64,000 nucleotides of DNA, from positions 124,001 to 188,000 of the forward strand of contig NZ_SUMB01000004.1 of assembly GCF_005048155.1 (NCBI RefSeq), written 5' to 3'. Source of the DNA: Streptomyces piniterrae (GTDB lineage Bacteria; Actinomycetota; Actinomycetes; Streptomycetales; Streptomycetaceae). The notes beneath the pieces were generated by a model that had not been told where the DNA came from, ran no database searches, and saw only the letters and a program-made list of their open reading frames with translations. Positions 1 to 8,236 of this stretch are shown here, in pieces (position 1 is the first letter of the stretch; every line of letters begins with the position of its first letter). Both the position numbers and the translations under genes were made by a program.

Positions 1-1
1 G

Positions 2-1003
2 CTGCACGTGCTGGCCGAACCCGGCCATCATCCGCAGCTCGCCGGCTGGGCCGCGGACGTCCGGACCGGGCTGCGGCCGGAGCTGGCCGAGCGGTTGCAG
101 GAGGCGGAGTTCCTCTGGCGTTCCTCACAGGCCGACTTCCTGCTCCCCGCCCGGCCACGGCCAACTCTCGCCGAGGAGTTGGACGACGTGGACCGGATCG
201 ACGACGAAACGTATGTGACCGCCGCGCTCGTCACCACATGCGGCAGCAACCGGCTCCCCTTCGCCGCACCGTCGCCGCTCACCGACGCGACTGCGCGCGA
301 ACGGGCCCTGGACCTGGCCCAGGCCCGCGGCACGCGGCAAGAGGCCTTCGCGGAACGGCTGCTCGCGGACCCGGTCGCCGTGCGGGCGCGGGTGCGCCAC
401 ACTCTCGAACAGTGCGCCGAGGCCTTCTTCGACGCCGCCTGGACGGGCGTCGCCGTGCGGCTCGCCACCGACCTGCGCCTGAAGAACGACCTGATGCAGC
501 GTCAGGGCGTCGGGGCGGCACTCACATCGGTCTCCGGCGCGGTCACCCTGGCACCGGACGGCGACTGCATCATCGTGGACAAGTTGCAGGACAAGGCGAC
601 CGCCGCGCACGGCACCGGGGTCACCTTCATCCCCAGTGTCTTCGGCAGCCCGCACCTGGTGGTGGTCCACGCGCCCGGGTGGCAGCCGGTGGTGCAGTAC
701 CCCGTGGCCGAGCCGAGTCCATCAGAGCCGCTATCGCTGGAAACGGTCACACTACGACTGGAGGCACTCGCCCACCCGGTACGGCTGCGGCTGCTGCGCA
801 CTCTGGCCCGCGGCCCGCACACCACCGGTGAGCTGGCCCACGCCTGGGAACTCTCGCTCCCGGAGGTGTCCCGCCACCTCGCTGTGCTGCGCCGCGCGGG
901 CCTGCTCACGGCCCGGCGGAACGGTCGTTACGTCCGCCACTCCCTCAATCTGCCCGATCTGACGGCACTGGGGACCGACCTGCTGGCGGCCGTACTGCGC
1001 TGA
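2..1003 (+). CDS. DUF5937 / ArsR-type winged-helix regulator, 5' end outside window
   Basis: The frame is open from base 2 with no convincing start codon, so the gene begins before the window; about 333 residues are visible. The first ~240 residues match the Streptomyces DUF5937 region, recognised from FLWRSSQADFLLP and RIDDETYVTAAL. The last ~85 residues are an ArsR-like winged helix, with LAHPVRLRLLRTLARG followed by the recognition-helix stretch LPEVSRHLAVLRRAG. No cysteine cluster for metal sensing is visible, so the effector is unknown. By family it is a cytoplasmic DNA-binding regulator. It faces the P450 pair tail to tail across a long hairpin. Identification is good; the target genes cannot be inferred from the window. 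Confidence 0.85.
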   Translation: MHVLAEPGHHPQLAGWAADVRTGLRPELAERLQEAEFLWRSSQADFLLPARPRPTLAEELDDVDRIDDETYVTAALVTTCGSNRLPFAAPSPLTDATARERALDLAQARGTRQEAFAERLLADPVAVRARVRHTLEQCAEAFFDAAWTGVAVRLATDLRLKNDLMQRQGVGAALTSVSGAVTLAPDGDCIIVDKLQDKATAAHGTGVTFIPSVFGSPHLVVVHAPGWQPVVQYPVAEPSPSEPLSLETVTLRLEALAHPVRLRLLRTLARGPHTTGELAHAWELSLPEVSRHLAVLRRAGLLTARRNGRYVRHSLNLPDLTALGTDLLAAVLR

Positions 1004-1015
1004 GCAGCTCCGGTT

Positions 1016-1101
1016 GACGAGATCCCGGCGACCACGGTGAGCGAGGTGATCGAGGTGATCGAGGTGATCGAGGTGATCGAGGTGGTCGTCGGGATCTCGT
1101 C
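1016..1101. terminator. 20-bp stem hairpin between convergent genes, loop made of 9-bp repeats
   Basis: Bases 1016-1035 pair with 1082-1101 over 20 bp with one mismatch (left arm GACGAGATCCCGGCGACCAC). The hairpin sits between the stop of the ArsR-type gene (1003) and the stop of the P450 gene (1115), where a bidirectional terminator is expected. There is no U-tract, as is common in Streptomyces. The 46-nt loop is mostly the tandem repeat listed separately. Confidence 0.6.
1043..1087. repeat. 9-bp tandem repeat GAGGTGATC, four perfect copies plus one variant
   Basis: GAGGTGATC occurs at 1043-1051, 1052-1060, 1061-1069 and 1070-1078, followed by GAGGTGGTC at 1079-1087 that merges into the right arm of the surrounding hairpin. 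Nothing shows that it is translated. Copy number could vary by slippage and change the hairpin loop size. Confidence 0.85.
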
Positions 1102-1114
1102 CTTTCCGACGCGG

Positions 1115-2398
1115 TTACCGCTCCCGAAGGTAGACAGGCACCCGCACAGGGGCGTTGCTGGAGAGTGATGTCACCCGCCCCACGGTGTCGAGCGGCTCGG
1201 CAGCCGTGACCGTGAACCTCTCGAAGAGGGCCCTGAGAGCGACCTGCGCTTCGAGGCGGGCCAGGGGGGCGCCGAGGCAGTGGTGCGGGCCGTGACCGAA
1301 GGAGCGGTGCCCGCGGGCGTCGGCCCGGTCTGCGATGAAGGCGTGCGGGTTGGGGAAGACGTCGTCATCGCGGCCGAGCGCCGCATTGTGGAGGAGTACG
1401 GGTTCGCCGGCGCGGATGGTCACTCCGGCGATCTGCACGTCCCGGGCCGCGTACAGGAACATGGTGCCGGCGGCCGGGGGGTCGTACCGCAGCCCCTCCT
1501 CGACCACACCCGGGAACGGATTCTCGCCAAGACTCCCGTCCAGGAGACGGGCCAGCTGTTCCGGGTGCTCAAGGAGCCTTGTGATGACGTTGGAGATCAG
1601 GTTCTGCGTGGTCTCGTGGCCGGCGACCAGCATGAGGAAGAGCGTGCCGGCCAGTTCCTCCTCGGACAGGGCGCCGTCCTCGAACTCGCCGATCAGGGCG
1701 GTGGTCAGGTCGGGGCCGGGCGTCGCGCGCCGGAGCCCGATCAGCCGGGACATGGTGCCGAAGATCGAGGCCTGGGCACCCATCCGCGCCTCAGGCGGCG
1801 TCGCGCTGCTGAGCAACAAGCCTGTGTCAACGGCCAGTTGCCTGCGCATCTCCGGGTCGTCGACGCCGTACAGCTCGCAGATCACCGTCAACGGCAGCTG
1901 GAACGCGTACGTCGCGCGCAGATCGATGACGGAACCGGGCTCGCTGAGGGCGAGCGTGTCGAGGAGGTCACGGGCGACCTCCTCGACACGCGAGCGCAGT
2001 GCCTCGACCCGACGGGCCGTGAAGGCCCGCTGGATGGGCTGGCGCAGCCGCGTGTGGTCGGCGCCGTCCATGATGAGCATGGTCGGCGTGGTGAGGAACT
2101 GCAGCAGCGGCCAATGCTCCGGTATGAGTCCGTCCTGGTATGCCTGCCAGTATTCGGGGGACTTGCGTACGTCGGGGTGGGTCTGCAGTGCGTCGGCGAC
2201 AGAGCGCCGGGTCACTGCCCACGCCACCACGCGATCAGGGAACTCCACAGGGACGACCGGTCCGAGCGCCTGGAGGGCCTGTCCTTCCGCCGGGAAGTCG
2301 CGCCCGAGGGGATCGAGTCGGTAGAGGGGCCGGGCGAGTTCGAGCTCGTGCGCGGCGGGTACTCCGTCGGTGAGTCGGAACTCTGTGGTGAGCTCCAT
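1115..2398 (-). CDS. cytochrome P450, CYP154-like
   Basis: A 427-aa soluble bacterial P450 of normal length. The oxygen-binding I-helix motif AGHETT, the K-helix ExxR motif (EEGLRYDPP) and the haem-thiolate loop FGHGPHHCLGAPLAR with its axial cysteine are all present, so it should be catalytically competent with ferredoxin partners encoded elsewhere. The N-terminal stretch LDPLGRDFPAEGQALQALGP resembles the CYP154 family, and CYP154 genes typically sit after a CYP157 gene, as here. The ATG at 2398 has a clean GGAGG six bases upstream, located inside the tail of the preceding P450 frame. The substrate is unknown. The subfamily assignment is an inference from motif resemblance plus pairing. Confidence 0.87.
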   Translation of the reverse strand: MELTTEFRLTDGVPAAHELELARPLYRLDPLGRDFPAEGQALQALGPVVPVEFPDRVVAWAVTRRSVADALQTHPDVRKSPEYWQAYQDGLIPEHWPLLQFLTTPTMLIMDGADHTRLRQPIQRAFTARRVEALRSRVEEVARDLLDTLALSEPGSVIDLRATYAFQLPLTVICELYGVDDPEMRRQLAVDTGLLLSSATPPEARMGAQASIFGTMSRLIGLRRATPGPDLTTALIGEFEDGALSEEELAGTLFLMLVAGHETTQNLISNVITRLLEHPEQLARLLDGSLGENPFPGVVEEGLRYDPPAAGTMFLYAARDVQIAGVTIRAGEPVLLHNAALGRDDDVFPNPHAFIADRADARGHRSFGHGPHHCLGAPLARLEAQVALRALFERFTVTAAEPLDTVGRVTSLSSNAPVRVPVYLRER

Positions 2399-3735
2399 TC
2401 AGGACCTCCGAATGCAGATAGATCTGGAGCGCGGCGGCTGCCGGGCTCGGATGCGTCGAAGACGACGGGCAGTGCGGTCAGTGCCCGCATCACGAACGAG
2501 GGCCCCCAGGACAGCGGGGTGCCGGGCTCGGCCAGGCTCATGTTCGGGCACCGCTGCCACAGCCGCTCGACGGCCACCGAGGTGATCAGCTCGCCGAGGA
2601 TCTGCCCGGGGGCCGGGCAGCGGTGCACGCCGGCACCGAAGGCGAGGTGACTGTCGTTGCTGGTGGTGTAGGAGGCGCGGGCGGTGCCGAGAATGGGGTC
2701 GTGGTTGGCGCCGCCGAGGCCGAGCACGAGCATGTCGCCGGTCTGGATCTGACGTCCTCCCAGGACCGTGTCCCGCCTGGCGAAGGCGCCCATGACGTTC
2801 TCGGCCGGCGGAGCGTTCCACAGGGTGGCGCGCAGCACGGCGTCCAGGGTGTGGCTGCCGTTGTTGAGACCGGTGCGCAGGCCGTGGTCCGTGGCGAGCT
2901 GCTGGAAGGCGTTCGCGATCCAGTACGTGGTGGCTCCCGCGCCGGCGTGGAGCAGGAGCCACAGCTCCTCGCGTATGGCCTGGTCGTCCTGACCGGGCGC
3001 GGCGGCGATGAGCCGGGACGCCAGGTCGTCCTGAGGAGTCAGACGCCGGTCCTCCACCAGGTTCTGGAGGACCTTCGTGATCTCGTGGTCCGCACGCTGC
3101 GCCTGCTTTCCGCCGGTCAGCATGCGGTGGATCGCATCGAGCAGGTTGGCCTGATCACCGGGGCTGCGCAGTCCGAAGAGCCGGGCGGTGACCAGGAGGG
3201 GAAGCGGCCGCGCGTACTCGGCGATCACCTCGGTCTCGCCCAACGCGCAGAACCGGTCGATGAGTTGGTCGGCATAGGTGGTGACGAGGCGGACGACGTG
3301 GGTCTGGTCCACCGACTTCAGCGCACGTATCAGGGCGTCCCGGCGGGGCTGGTGGTAAGGCGTGTCGGCGAAACGCGTGTTGTCGCGGTGGGCCACATGC
3401 GGCCGCAGCCACCAGTCTGCCGGGAGGCGTCCCTCCCGCAGTTCACGCCAGTGCCGCGAATCCCGGCTGAAGCGGTCCTCGTCGGAGCAGACTTCGAGGA
3501 GTTCGCTGTAGCCGATGACGAGCCAGGCCGGGGTGCCGTTCTCCGTGCCCTGCGGGTCGAGGTCGATCGGCACGACCGGGCCGTACTGTTCCCGCATCCT
3601 GTGGTAGAGCGTGGCGGGTCCGTCTCGCATGTCCTCGTTGGACAGGACCAGCCTGCCCTCGCGGTGGGGGCAGCCCTGTGGCGCGGGGCCGTGCGAGGTG
3701 TAGTCGTCCACCGACGTGCGGTCGGGGCGGCTCAT
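2212..3735 (-). CDS. cytochrome P450, CYP157-like, lacking the ExxR motif
   Basis: 507 aa from the ATG at 3735, chosen because GGAGAG precedes it; a longer 5' extension has no family similarity. The haem loop FGAGVHRCPAPGQ is intact. The K-helix position normally occupied by ExxR reads RATLWNAPP, so both Glu and Arg are replaced. CYP157 proteins are known for such substitutions (EQSLW in characterised members), which supports the assignment. The I-helix region reads LLHAGAGATTYW. About 62 C-terminal residues after PVVF have no P450 counterpart and overlap the next gene by 187 nt. Either the overlap is genuine or a late frameshift removed the original stop. The catalytic partner is unknown; conservon genes (cvnA-D), often next to such pairs, are not here. 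Confidence 0.83.
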   Translation of the reverse strand: MSRPDRTSVDDYTSHGPAPQGCPHREGRLVLSNEDMRDGPATLYHRMREQYGPVVPIDLDPQGTENGTPAWLVIGYSELLEVCSDEDRFSRDSRHWRELREGRLPADWWLRPHVAHRDNTRFADTPYHQPRRDALIRALKSVDQTHVVRLVTTYADQLIDRFCALGETEVIAEYARPLPLLVTARLFGLRSPGDQANLLDAIHRMLTGGKQAQRADHEITKVLQNLVEDRRLTPQDDLASRLIAAAPGQDDQAIREELWLLLHAGAGATTYWIANAFQQLATDHGLRTGLNNGSHTLDAVLRATLWNAPPAENVMGAFARRDTVLGGRQIQTGDMLVLGLGGANHDPILGTARASYTTSNDSHLAFGAGVHRCPAPGQILGELITSVAVERLWQRCPNMSLAEPGTPLSWGPSFVMRALTALPVVFDASEPGSRRAPDLSAFGGPEWSSPQSSDSPTEYPPRTSSNSPGPSTDSIPSGATSRRKDRPSRRSDRSSLWSSLIAWWRGQ

Positions 3736-4396
3736 TCGTGCTCTCCGTTCGTAGCGGACTGCGTCAGCTGTGCTTTGCTCGCCTACGGGAAACCTCACAC
3801 CACGGGAGCCGGCCCCTGTCACGGAGCCCGCAAGGTGGGAAATCGCCGAGACGCCCCCGCTGTCGCCGTCCTGGCCCCCGCGCAAGGCTTTACCCCTCGA
3901 AGTGTGAGATCACCAGCTCAGCGATCTTATGCAGCGTCGCGCCGCCCCACCGCAGAATCGATCAACCAGCCGCCGACCTTGGGGAACGGTCACGCATTGG
4001 CGCGGCCTTCAGGCTTCAAAATCCGCAACTTCCGCCCAAACCAGCAGACATACGCTGGTGCTGGAAGGGGACGAAGCCCGCCCGCACCGACCACGAACCC
4101 GAGGATCACCTTCCGCTGCCAGGGCGCCGCCACGGCAGCGCCATCTGTTCCTTGCGCCTTGCCCGATCCGCCCGTGAGCCCGTGTCGGGCCGACGGTGCC
4201 GCTGTGCCCGCTGACCATTGGTCGTGAGTCATGTGAGCCATGTGTCAGCGGGTAACTCCTTTACCCACAAGGTCAGTTCTGCGTCCGTCCTCCTTTTGGG
4301 TGTTGCTCAGCTGTACGGCATGGCGTGGTCCCCGGGGCCGCTGGACAATCGCTGGGGGCCGCGTTCCGCGGCCGGGGAAGGGGTTGACGACACAAA
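3736..4396. other. 661-bp intergenic region, no gene recognised
   Basis: The region contains the upstream sequence of the leftward P450 operon and of the rightward secreted-protein gene. Short open frames exist on both strands (for example 3990-4241 minus), but none shows a ribosome-binding site together with a recognisable protein. I see no strong dyad, tRNA or mobile-element remnant. Confidence 0.5.
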
Positions 4397-5044
4397 ATGA
4401 GTGCGACCCGGCGAGCGATCTTGAGTGGGGTGCTTACCGCTCCACTCCTGGCACACTTCACGACGAATGCATCCGCCGCCGCACAGGATGACATGTGGGG
4501 CACGGTCTCCGACGGATGGGTGGAGATCCGGTGGACCCCGAAGGCCCAAGCGCAACTCGACCAAAACAAGGCCACAGTTGAGGCGATTGCCCCGGCCACT
4601 CAGGTCAGGGGCCACGACGGAATCGGGATGCGGTTTCCGGTGCGATCGGCAACGGGCGACCCGGCGTTGGCCGACCTCCCGAAGGCGCAGGGCCGCGGCG
4701 TGCTCGACGGCGGGCTGCTGGTGCGGACACCGACCGGCGAGTTCCAGATCACCGAGCTGGAGCCCGCGCTGGGGGACGAACTGGCCTCCGGCACCTGCAC
4801 GGTCAATGGCGTCAAGTCCGGCGGGCAGTCCCTACTCCGGTGCAGCATGAGTGAGGGGCGGCTGGTGGCCGAGCCCGCTCAGCCGGGCCGGCCGCTGAAG
4901 GTCCGGCTCACCGGTGTGCCGGTGCGCCCGACCGAGGAGTCGCTCAAGGCGTTCACGACGGCCCTGGGCGCTTCGCCCTTCACCGTCGACAGCGTCCTGG
5001 GGCACCTCACAGCCGAAGGCACCTACACTCCGCCCCGAAGCTGA
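4397..5044 (+). CDS. predicted secreted protein of unknown function
   Basis: 215 aa. The N-terminus MSATRRAILSGVLTAPLLAH followed by FTTNASAAAQDD has a twin-arginine pair, a short hydrophobic core and an A-S-A-A-A cleavage region, so export is likely (Sec or weak Tat). The mature part (~185 aa) is soluble, with alternating short beta-like segments, and carries two cysteines (in SGTCTVNG and LLRCSMSE), which could form a disulfide. It contains no lipobox, catalytic motif or repeat I recognise. Purines (GGGGAAGGGG) lie upstream of the ATG. It ends 16 bp from the convergent prenyltransferase gene with no obvious terminator. I do not recognise a family and assign no function. Confidence 0.7.
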   Translation: MSATRRAILSGVLTAPLLAHFTTNASAAAQDDMWGTVSDGWVEIRWTPKAQAQLDQNKATVEAIAPATQVRGHDGIGMRFPVRSATGDPALADLPKAQGRGVLDGGLLVRTPTGEFQITELEPALGDELASGTCTVNGVKSGGQSLLRCSMSEGRLVAEPAQPGRPLKVRLTGVPVRPTEESLKAFTTALGASPFTVDSVLGHLTAEGTYTPPRS

Positions 5045-5060
5045 CCAGGGAGACCGGGGC

Positions 5061-6698
5061 TCACTCGGCCTCAGAATCAGCCTCGGTCATCTCCACTGAA
5101 CCGGCATGGTCGCCGGCGTCGGCGCCGAAGCGGCGTTGCCGACCGGAGTACTCCATGACGGCGGCCAGCAGGTGCTGGTAGCTGAAGTCGGGCCAGTGCG
5201 CCGGCTCGAACACCAACTCGGCGTAGGCCAGGTGCCAGGGCAGGAAGTTGCTGATCCGCTGCTCACCGGACGTACGGATCAGCAGGTCGACCTCGGGCAG
5301 ATCGGGCGCGCACAGGTTCCTGACGACATCCTCGGGTCCGATGTCCTCGGGGCGGATGGTCCCGGCGACCGCCTCGGCGGCCAGCGCGCGGGCGGCGGCC
5401 ACCATCTCGTCCCGGCCCCCGTAATCCACGAAGACGTTCAGCGTCAGGGCCGTGTTGTTCGAGGTCAGACTCTCGACCAGGACCAGCGCGGAGGCCACCG
5501 ACTGGTCCAACTGGTCACGCTGTCCGCACCAGCGCACCCGCACACCGCTGCGATGCATCCATTCAGCGGCCTTCGTGATCCCCTCGGCCATCACGTCGAA
5601 CAGGCGGTCCACCTCCTCGCGGGGGCGGTTCCAGTTCTCCGTGGAGAACGCGAACACACTCAGGTGGCGGATGCCCAGCCGCAGTGCGGAATGGAGCAGC
5701 CTGACCGCGGCTCGCCCACCGGCGCTGTGGCCCTCGGTCGGTGACAGGCCGCGTTGGGCCGCCCACCTCCGATTGCCGTCCATGATGACCGCGACGTGTG
5801 CGGGCGCCGGCCCCGGCCGGTGGTCGGACCGCTCCGGCCATGGACGTGAAACGGTCAGCGTCTCCGGGGAAATGCCTTCGCGCAGCACTCGGGACCGCAG
5901 GCGCCCGGCCTCCTCCAACGAGCACTCCACGCCGAGGATCATGGCGTGCACGAAGGGCTGGCACGCAGCCTGCACCATGCCTGCCACCGGCACCGCCTGC
6001 TCCAGCAGGTCACGGGCACGAGCGACCTGAAGGCCGATCAGTTCGTCCAGCGCGTCGCGTGGCTCGCCGAGCGCAAGGTCGCCGACTTCCAGTCCGAGTC
6101 GCTGCAAGTCGTCGCCCGGCAGATAGCACCGGCCCCTGGCGAGGTCGATCGGAAAGTCCTGCAAGATGTCCGCCACCGTGCCTGCCTCGGCCAGTACCGA
6201 CATCAGCAGCGCCGCCTCCGCATTACAGGGCTCAAGTAGCGGAGTCCACATCTCGCCCATGGATCCGCCGACTCCCCACAGGTGGCGCCGCTGGTCTGCA
6301 AACGTGGCAAACGCGGGCGGGGCCGCACTGTCGGCCTGGGTGGCCTCCAGAAACTGCTCAAGAAGTGCGACATCGAGATCCCACTGGCGCATGGTGTGGA
6401 CGAACGCCCGTCGCAGCGGGTGTTCGCTGCGCCCTGCACGCACCTCGCCCAGCGTGTCCGCGCACCACTGCGCAAGCCTCCGTTCCCGATGGGCTCGCCC
6501 GCCTTCGTCGGCGAGACGATCGGTCCACAGCGCGAAGCCGACCACGGAGCTGATACGAGGCCGGACCTCGCTGGGCAGCGCCTGGCTCGGGCTCCAGAAT
6601 GGCCCCAGAAGCCGCTGAGCGACGCGTTCACACAGCTCGTAGGACCTGTACAGCTCTGGGGTGGCGGCATCTGCCGTCTCGTTCCCCAACATCCCCAC
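5061..6698 (-). CDS. fusion of squalene/phytoene-synthase-like domain and cis-prenyltransferase (UppS-like)
   Basis: 545 aa. Residues ~20-285 resemble the squalene/phytoene synthase fold: first Asp motif DRLAD at 60-64, second Asp motif DILQDFPID at 177-185, followed by RGRCYLP typical of phytoene-synthase relatives. Residues ~299-530 are a complete undecaprenyl-diphosphate-synthase-like domain: HVAVIMDGNRRW (301-312, catalytic Asp), FSTENWNRP (351-359) and RTSGEQRISNF (475-485). Both halves keep their diphosphate/Mg2+ residues. The GTG at 6698 is preceded by GAAGGCG; an ATG two codons later is an alternative. Inferred role: synthesis of an unusual isoprenoid diphosphate or hydrocarbon. Some UppS homologues make lavandulyl-type head-to-middle products. 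No terpene cyclase lies alongside. Confidence 0.85.
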   Translation of the reverse strand: MGMLGNETADAATPELYRSYELCERVAQRLLGPFWSPSQALPSEVRPRISSVVGFALWTDRLADEGGRAHRERRLAQWCADTLGEVRAGRSEHPLRRAFVHTMRQWDLDVALLEQFLEATQADSAAPPAFATFADQRRHLWGVGGSMGEMWTPLLEPCNAEAALLMSVLAEAGTVADILQDFPIDLARGRCYLPGDDLQRLGLEVGDLALGEPRDALDELIGLQVARARDLLEQAVPVAGMVQAACQPFVHAMILGVECSLEEAGRLRSRVLREGISPETLTVSRPWPERSDHRPGPAPAHVAVIMDGNRRWAAQRGLSPTEGHSAGGRAAVRLLHSALRLGIRHLSVFAFSTENWNRPREEVDRLFDVMAEGITKAAEWMHRSGVRVRWCGQRDQLDQSVASALVLVESLTSNNTALTLNVFVDYGGRDEMVAAARALAAEAVAGTIRPEDIGPEDVVRNLCAPDLPEVDLLIRTSGEQRISNFLPWHLAYAELVFEPAHWPDFSYQHLLAAVMEYSGRQRRFGADAGDHAGSVEMTEADSEAE

Positions 6699-6870
6699 CG
6701 CGCCTTCGATCAGCCGACTACTGCCACCGGCCGCCGGCCCGCCGCGTCACCGCCATCCCGTACCGGATCGGATCGACAACGCGGAACGCCATACCACCTG
6801 CGCTTCGCCGCCCACTCCACCCCGCGGCTGAGATCGCCCACCCCACGGCCATCGGCGAAGTCGCCGCCTG

Positions 6871-6990
6871 CTGACCGTCGCCGCCAGCACCAGGCAGTTC
6901 AACGATCATCTGATCGCCTGGTCACGCCGATGGCGCCGCAGCCCAGCACAGGGCGCCGAGATCGCCGATGTGATGAGGGTGGAGACCTGA
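6871..6990 (+). pseudogene. coding-like 3' gene fragment in a 373-bp gap
   Basis: Within the gap 6699-7071, the frame starting at 6871 reads LTVAASTRQFNDHLIAWSRR and continues to VMRVET before a TGA at 6988-6990. The residue composition looks like a real protein C-terminus, but I find no start or ribosome-binding site. It is probably the remains of a deleted gene; the family is not recognised. Tandem GGTGTCCGATG-like sequence follows at about 6996-7020. Confidence 0.25.
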
Positions 6991-7071
6991 CGGATCCAGG
7001 GGTGTCCGATGGGTGTCCGATCCGTCTCCGCGGCGTCGCGGCGTCCCGACGGGCACCGCCCGAAGCGCTTC

Positions 7072-8142
7072 TCACGGGCGGCTGGGGGTCGCCTGGAACG
7101 TACGACGGTACGCGACCGGTGAGACGCCCAGCAGGGAACGCATGTGCTGGCGCAGCGAGTTGGCGGTGCCGAACCCGGCGCGATGGGCCACCAGGTCGAC
7201 GGGGAGATCGCTGGTCTCCAGGAGCTGGCGGGCCAGTTCGAGGCGCTGGGCCGTCAGCCAGCGGCCCGGGGTCTCGCCGACCTCGTCGCGGAATCGCCGG
7301 GTGAACGTGCGCAGGCTCATCCGGGCGTGGGCGGAGAGCTGACCGAGTGTCAGTGGCTCCTGCAGCCTTTCCAGTGCCCATGCACGGGTCGCGGCCGTGG
7401 TCGCCGACATCGGCTCGGGCACCGGCCGTTCGATGAACTGGGCCTGCCCGCCGTCGCGCCACGGCGGTACGACACAGCGGCGGGCCACCTGGTTGGCGAC
7501 GGCGGCACCGTGGTCGCGGCGTAGGAGGTGCAGGCAGACGTCGACGCCCGCGGCGGCTCCGGCGGCGGTCAGGACGTCGCCGTCGTCCACGAAGAGCACG
7601 TCCTCGTCGACCTTGACGCGCGGAAAGGTGCGCTGGAAATCCCGGGCGACCTGCCAGTGTGTGGTCGCGGGTCGGCCGTCGAGCAGACCCACTGCGGCCA
7701 GGACGTACGAACCGGTGCAGATGGACACCATGCGGGTCCCGGGGCGGACCCGTGCCAGCGCGGCTGCGGTCTCCGGGGGAAGCGGATCGCCCTGTCCGAA
7801 GGGGCCGAGCCGGTTGGTGGGCGGAATGATCACGGTGTCCGCGGCGGCCAGCGCTTCTGGCCCGTGCTCGACCACCACCGAGAACCCGGCGTCGCTGCTC
7901 ACCGATGAGCCGTCCGGGCTGCAGACGACCACCTCGTACAGCGACCTCCCCGCGGCGTCCTCCGCGTTGCCCAGAACCCGTGACGGAATGCTCAGTTCGA
8001 AGGGATAGACACCCTCCTGGGCAAGGACCACCACACTATGCCGGTCGCTGCCACTCCCCCTGCCCCTGGGACCGCAGCTGTCGCCATCACTGCCCCCGTC
8101 GCTGCCTCTGCCACTGCCACTGCCCCTGCCGTTGACTGCCAT
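7072..8142 (-). CDS. GlxA-family transcriptional regulator (DJ-1/PfpI domain plus AraC HTH)
   Basis: 356 aa from the ATG at 8142, preferred because AGGA lies seven bases upstream; an ATG at 8160 is the alternative. The N-terminus is a Gly/Ser/Arg/Asp-rich low-complexity segment of ~30 residues. Next comes a DJ-1/PfpI-like domain (VVVLAQEGVYPFELSIPSRV; nucleophile-elbow region SICTGSYVLAAVGLLDG), then a double AraC HTH at ~250-350 (MSLRTFTRRFRDEVGETPG and VAHRAGFGTANSLRQHMR). Cytoplasmic DNA-binding regulator. It is divergent from the MDR oxidoreductase gene at 8237, which is the likeliest target. The effector is unknown. Confidence 0.9.
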   Translation of the reverse strand: MAVNGRGSGSGRGSDGGSDGDSCGPRGRGSGSDRHSVVVLAQEGVYPFELSIPSRVLGNAEDAAGRSLYEVVVCSPDGSSVSSDAGFSVVVEHGPEALAAADTVIIPPTNRLGPFGQGDPLPPETAAALARVRPGTRMVSICTGSYVLAAVGLLDGRPATTHWQVARDFQRTFPRVKVDEDVLFVDDGDVLTAAGAAAGVDVCLHLLRRDHGAAVANQVARRCVVPPWRDGGQAQFIERPVPEPMSATTAATRAWALERLQEPLTLGQLSAHARMSLRTFTRRFRDEVGETPGRWLTAQRLELARQLLETSDLPVDLVAHRAGFGTANSLRQHMRSLLGVSPVAYRRTFQATPSRP

Positions 8143-8236
8143 GGCCAGATCCTGTCGCATGATGACCAAACTGCCAACACCATGATCGGTTGTGCCGACG
8201 GACGCTGGTGTCCCACTCACCAGAGAGGACACATAG

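Noticed and set aside
1043..1087. Tandem repeat considered as CRISPR
   Set aside because: Nine-base units without spacers; not a CRISPR array.
3990..4241. 83-codon minus-strand frame
   Set aside because: No ribosome-binding site and no family resemblance; composition consistent with chance.
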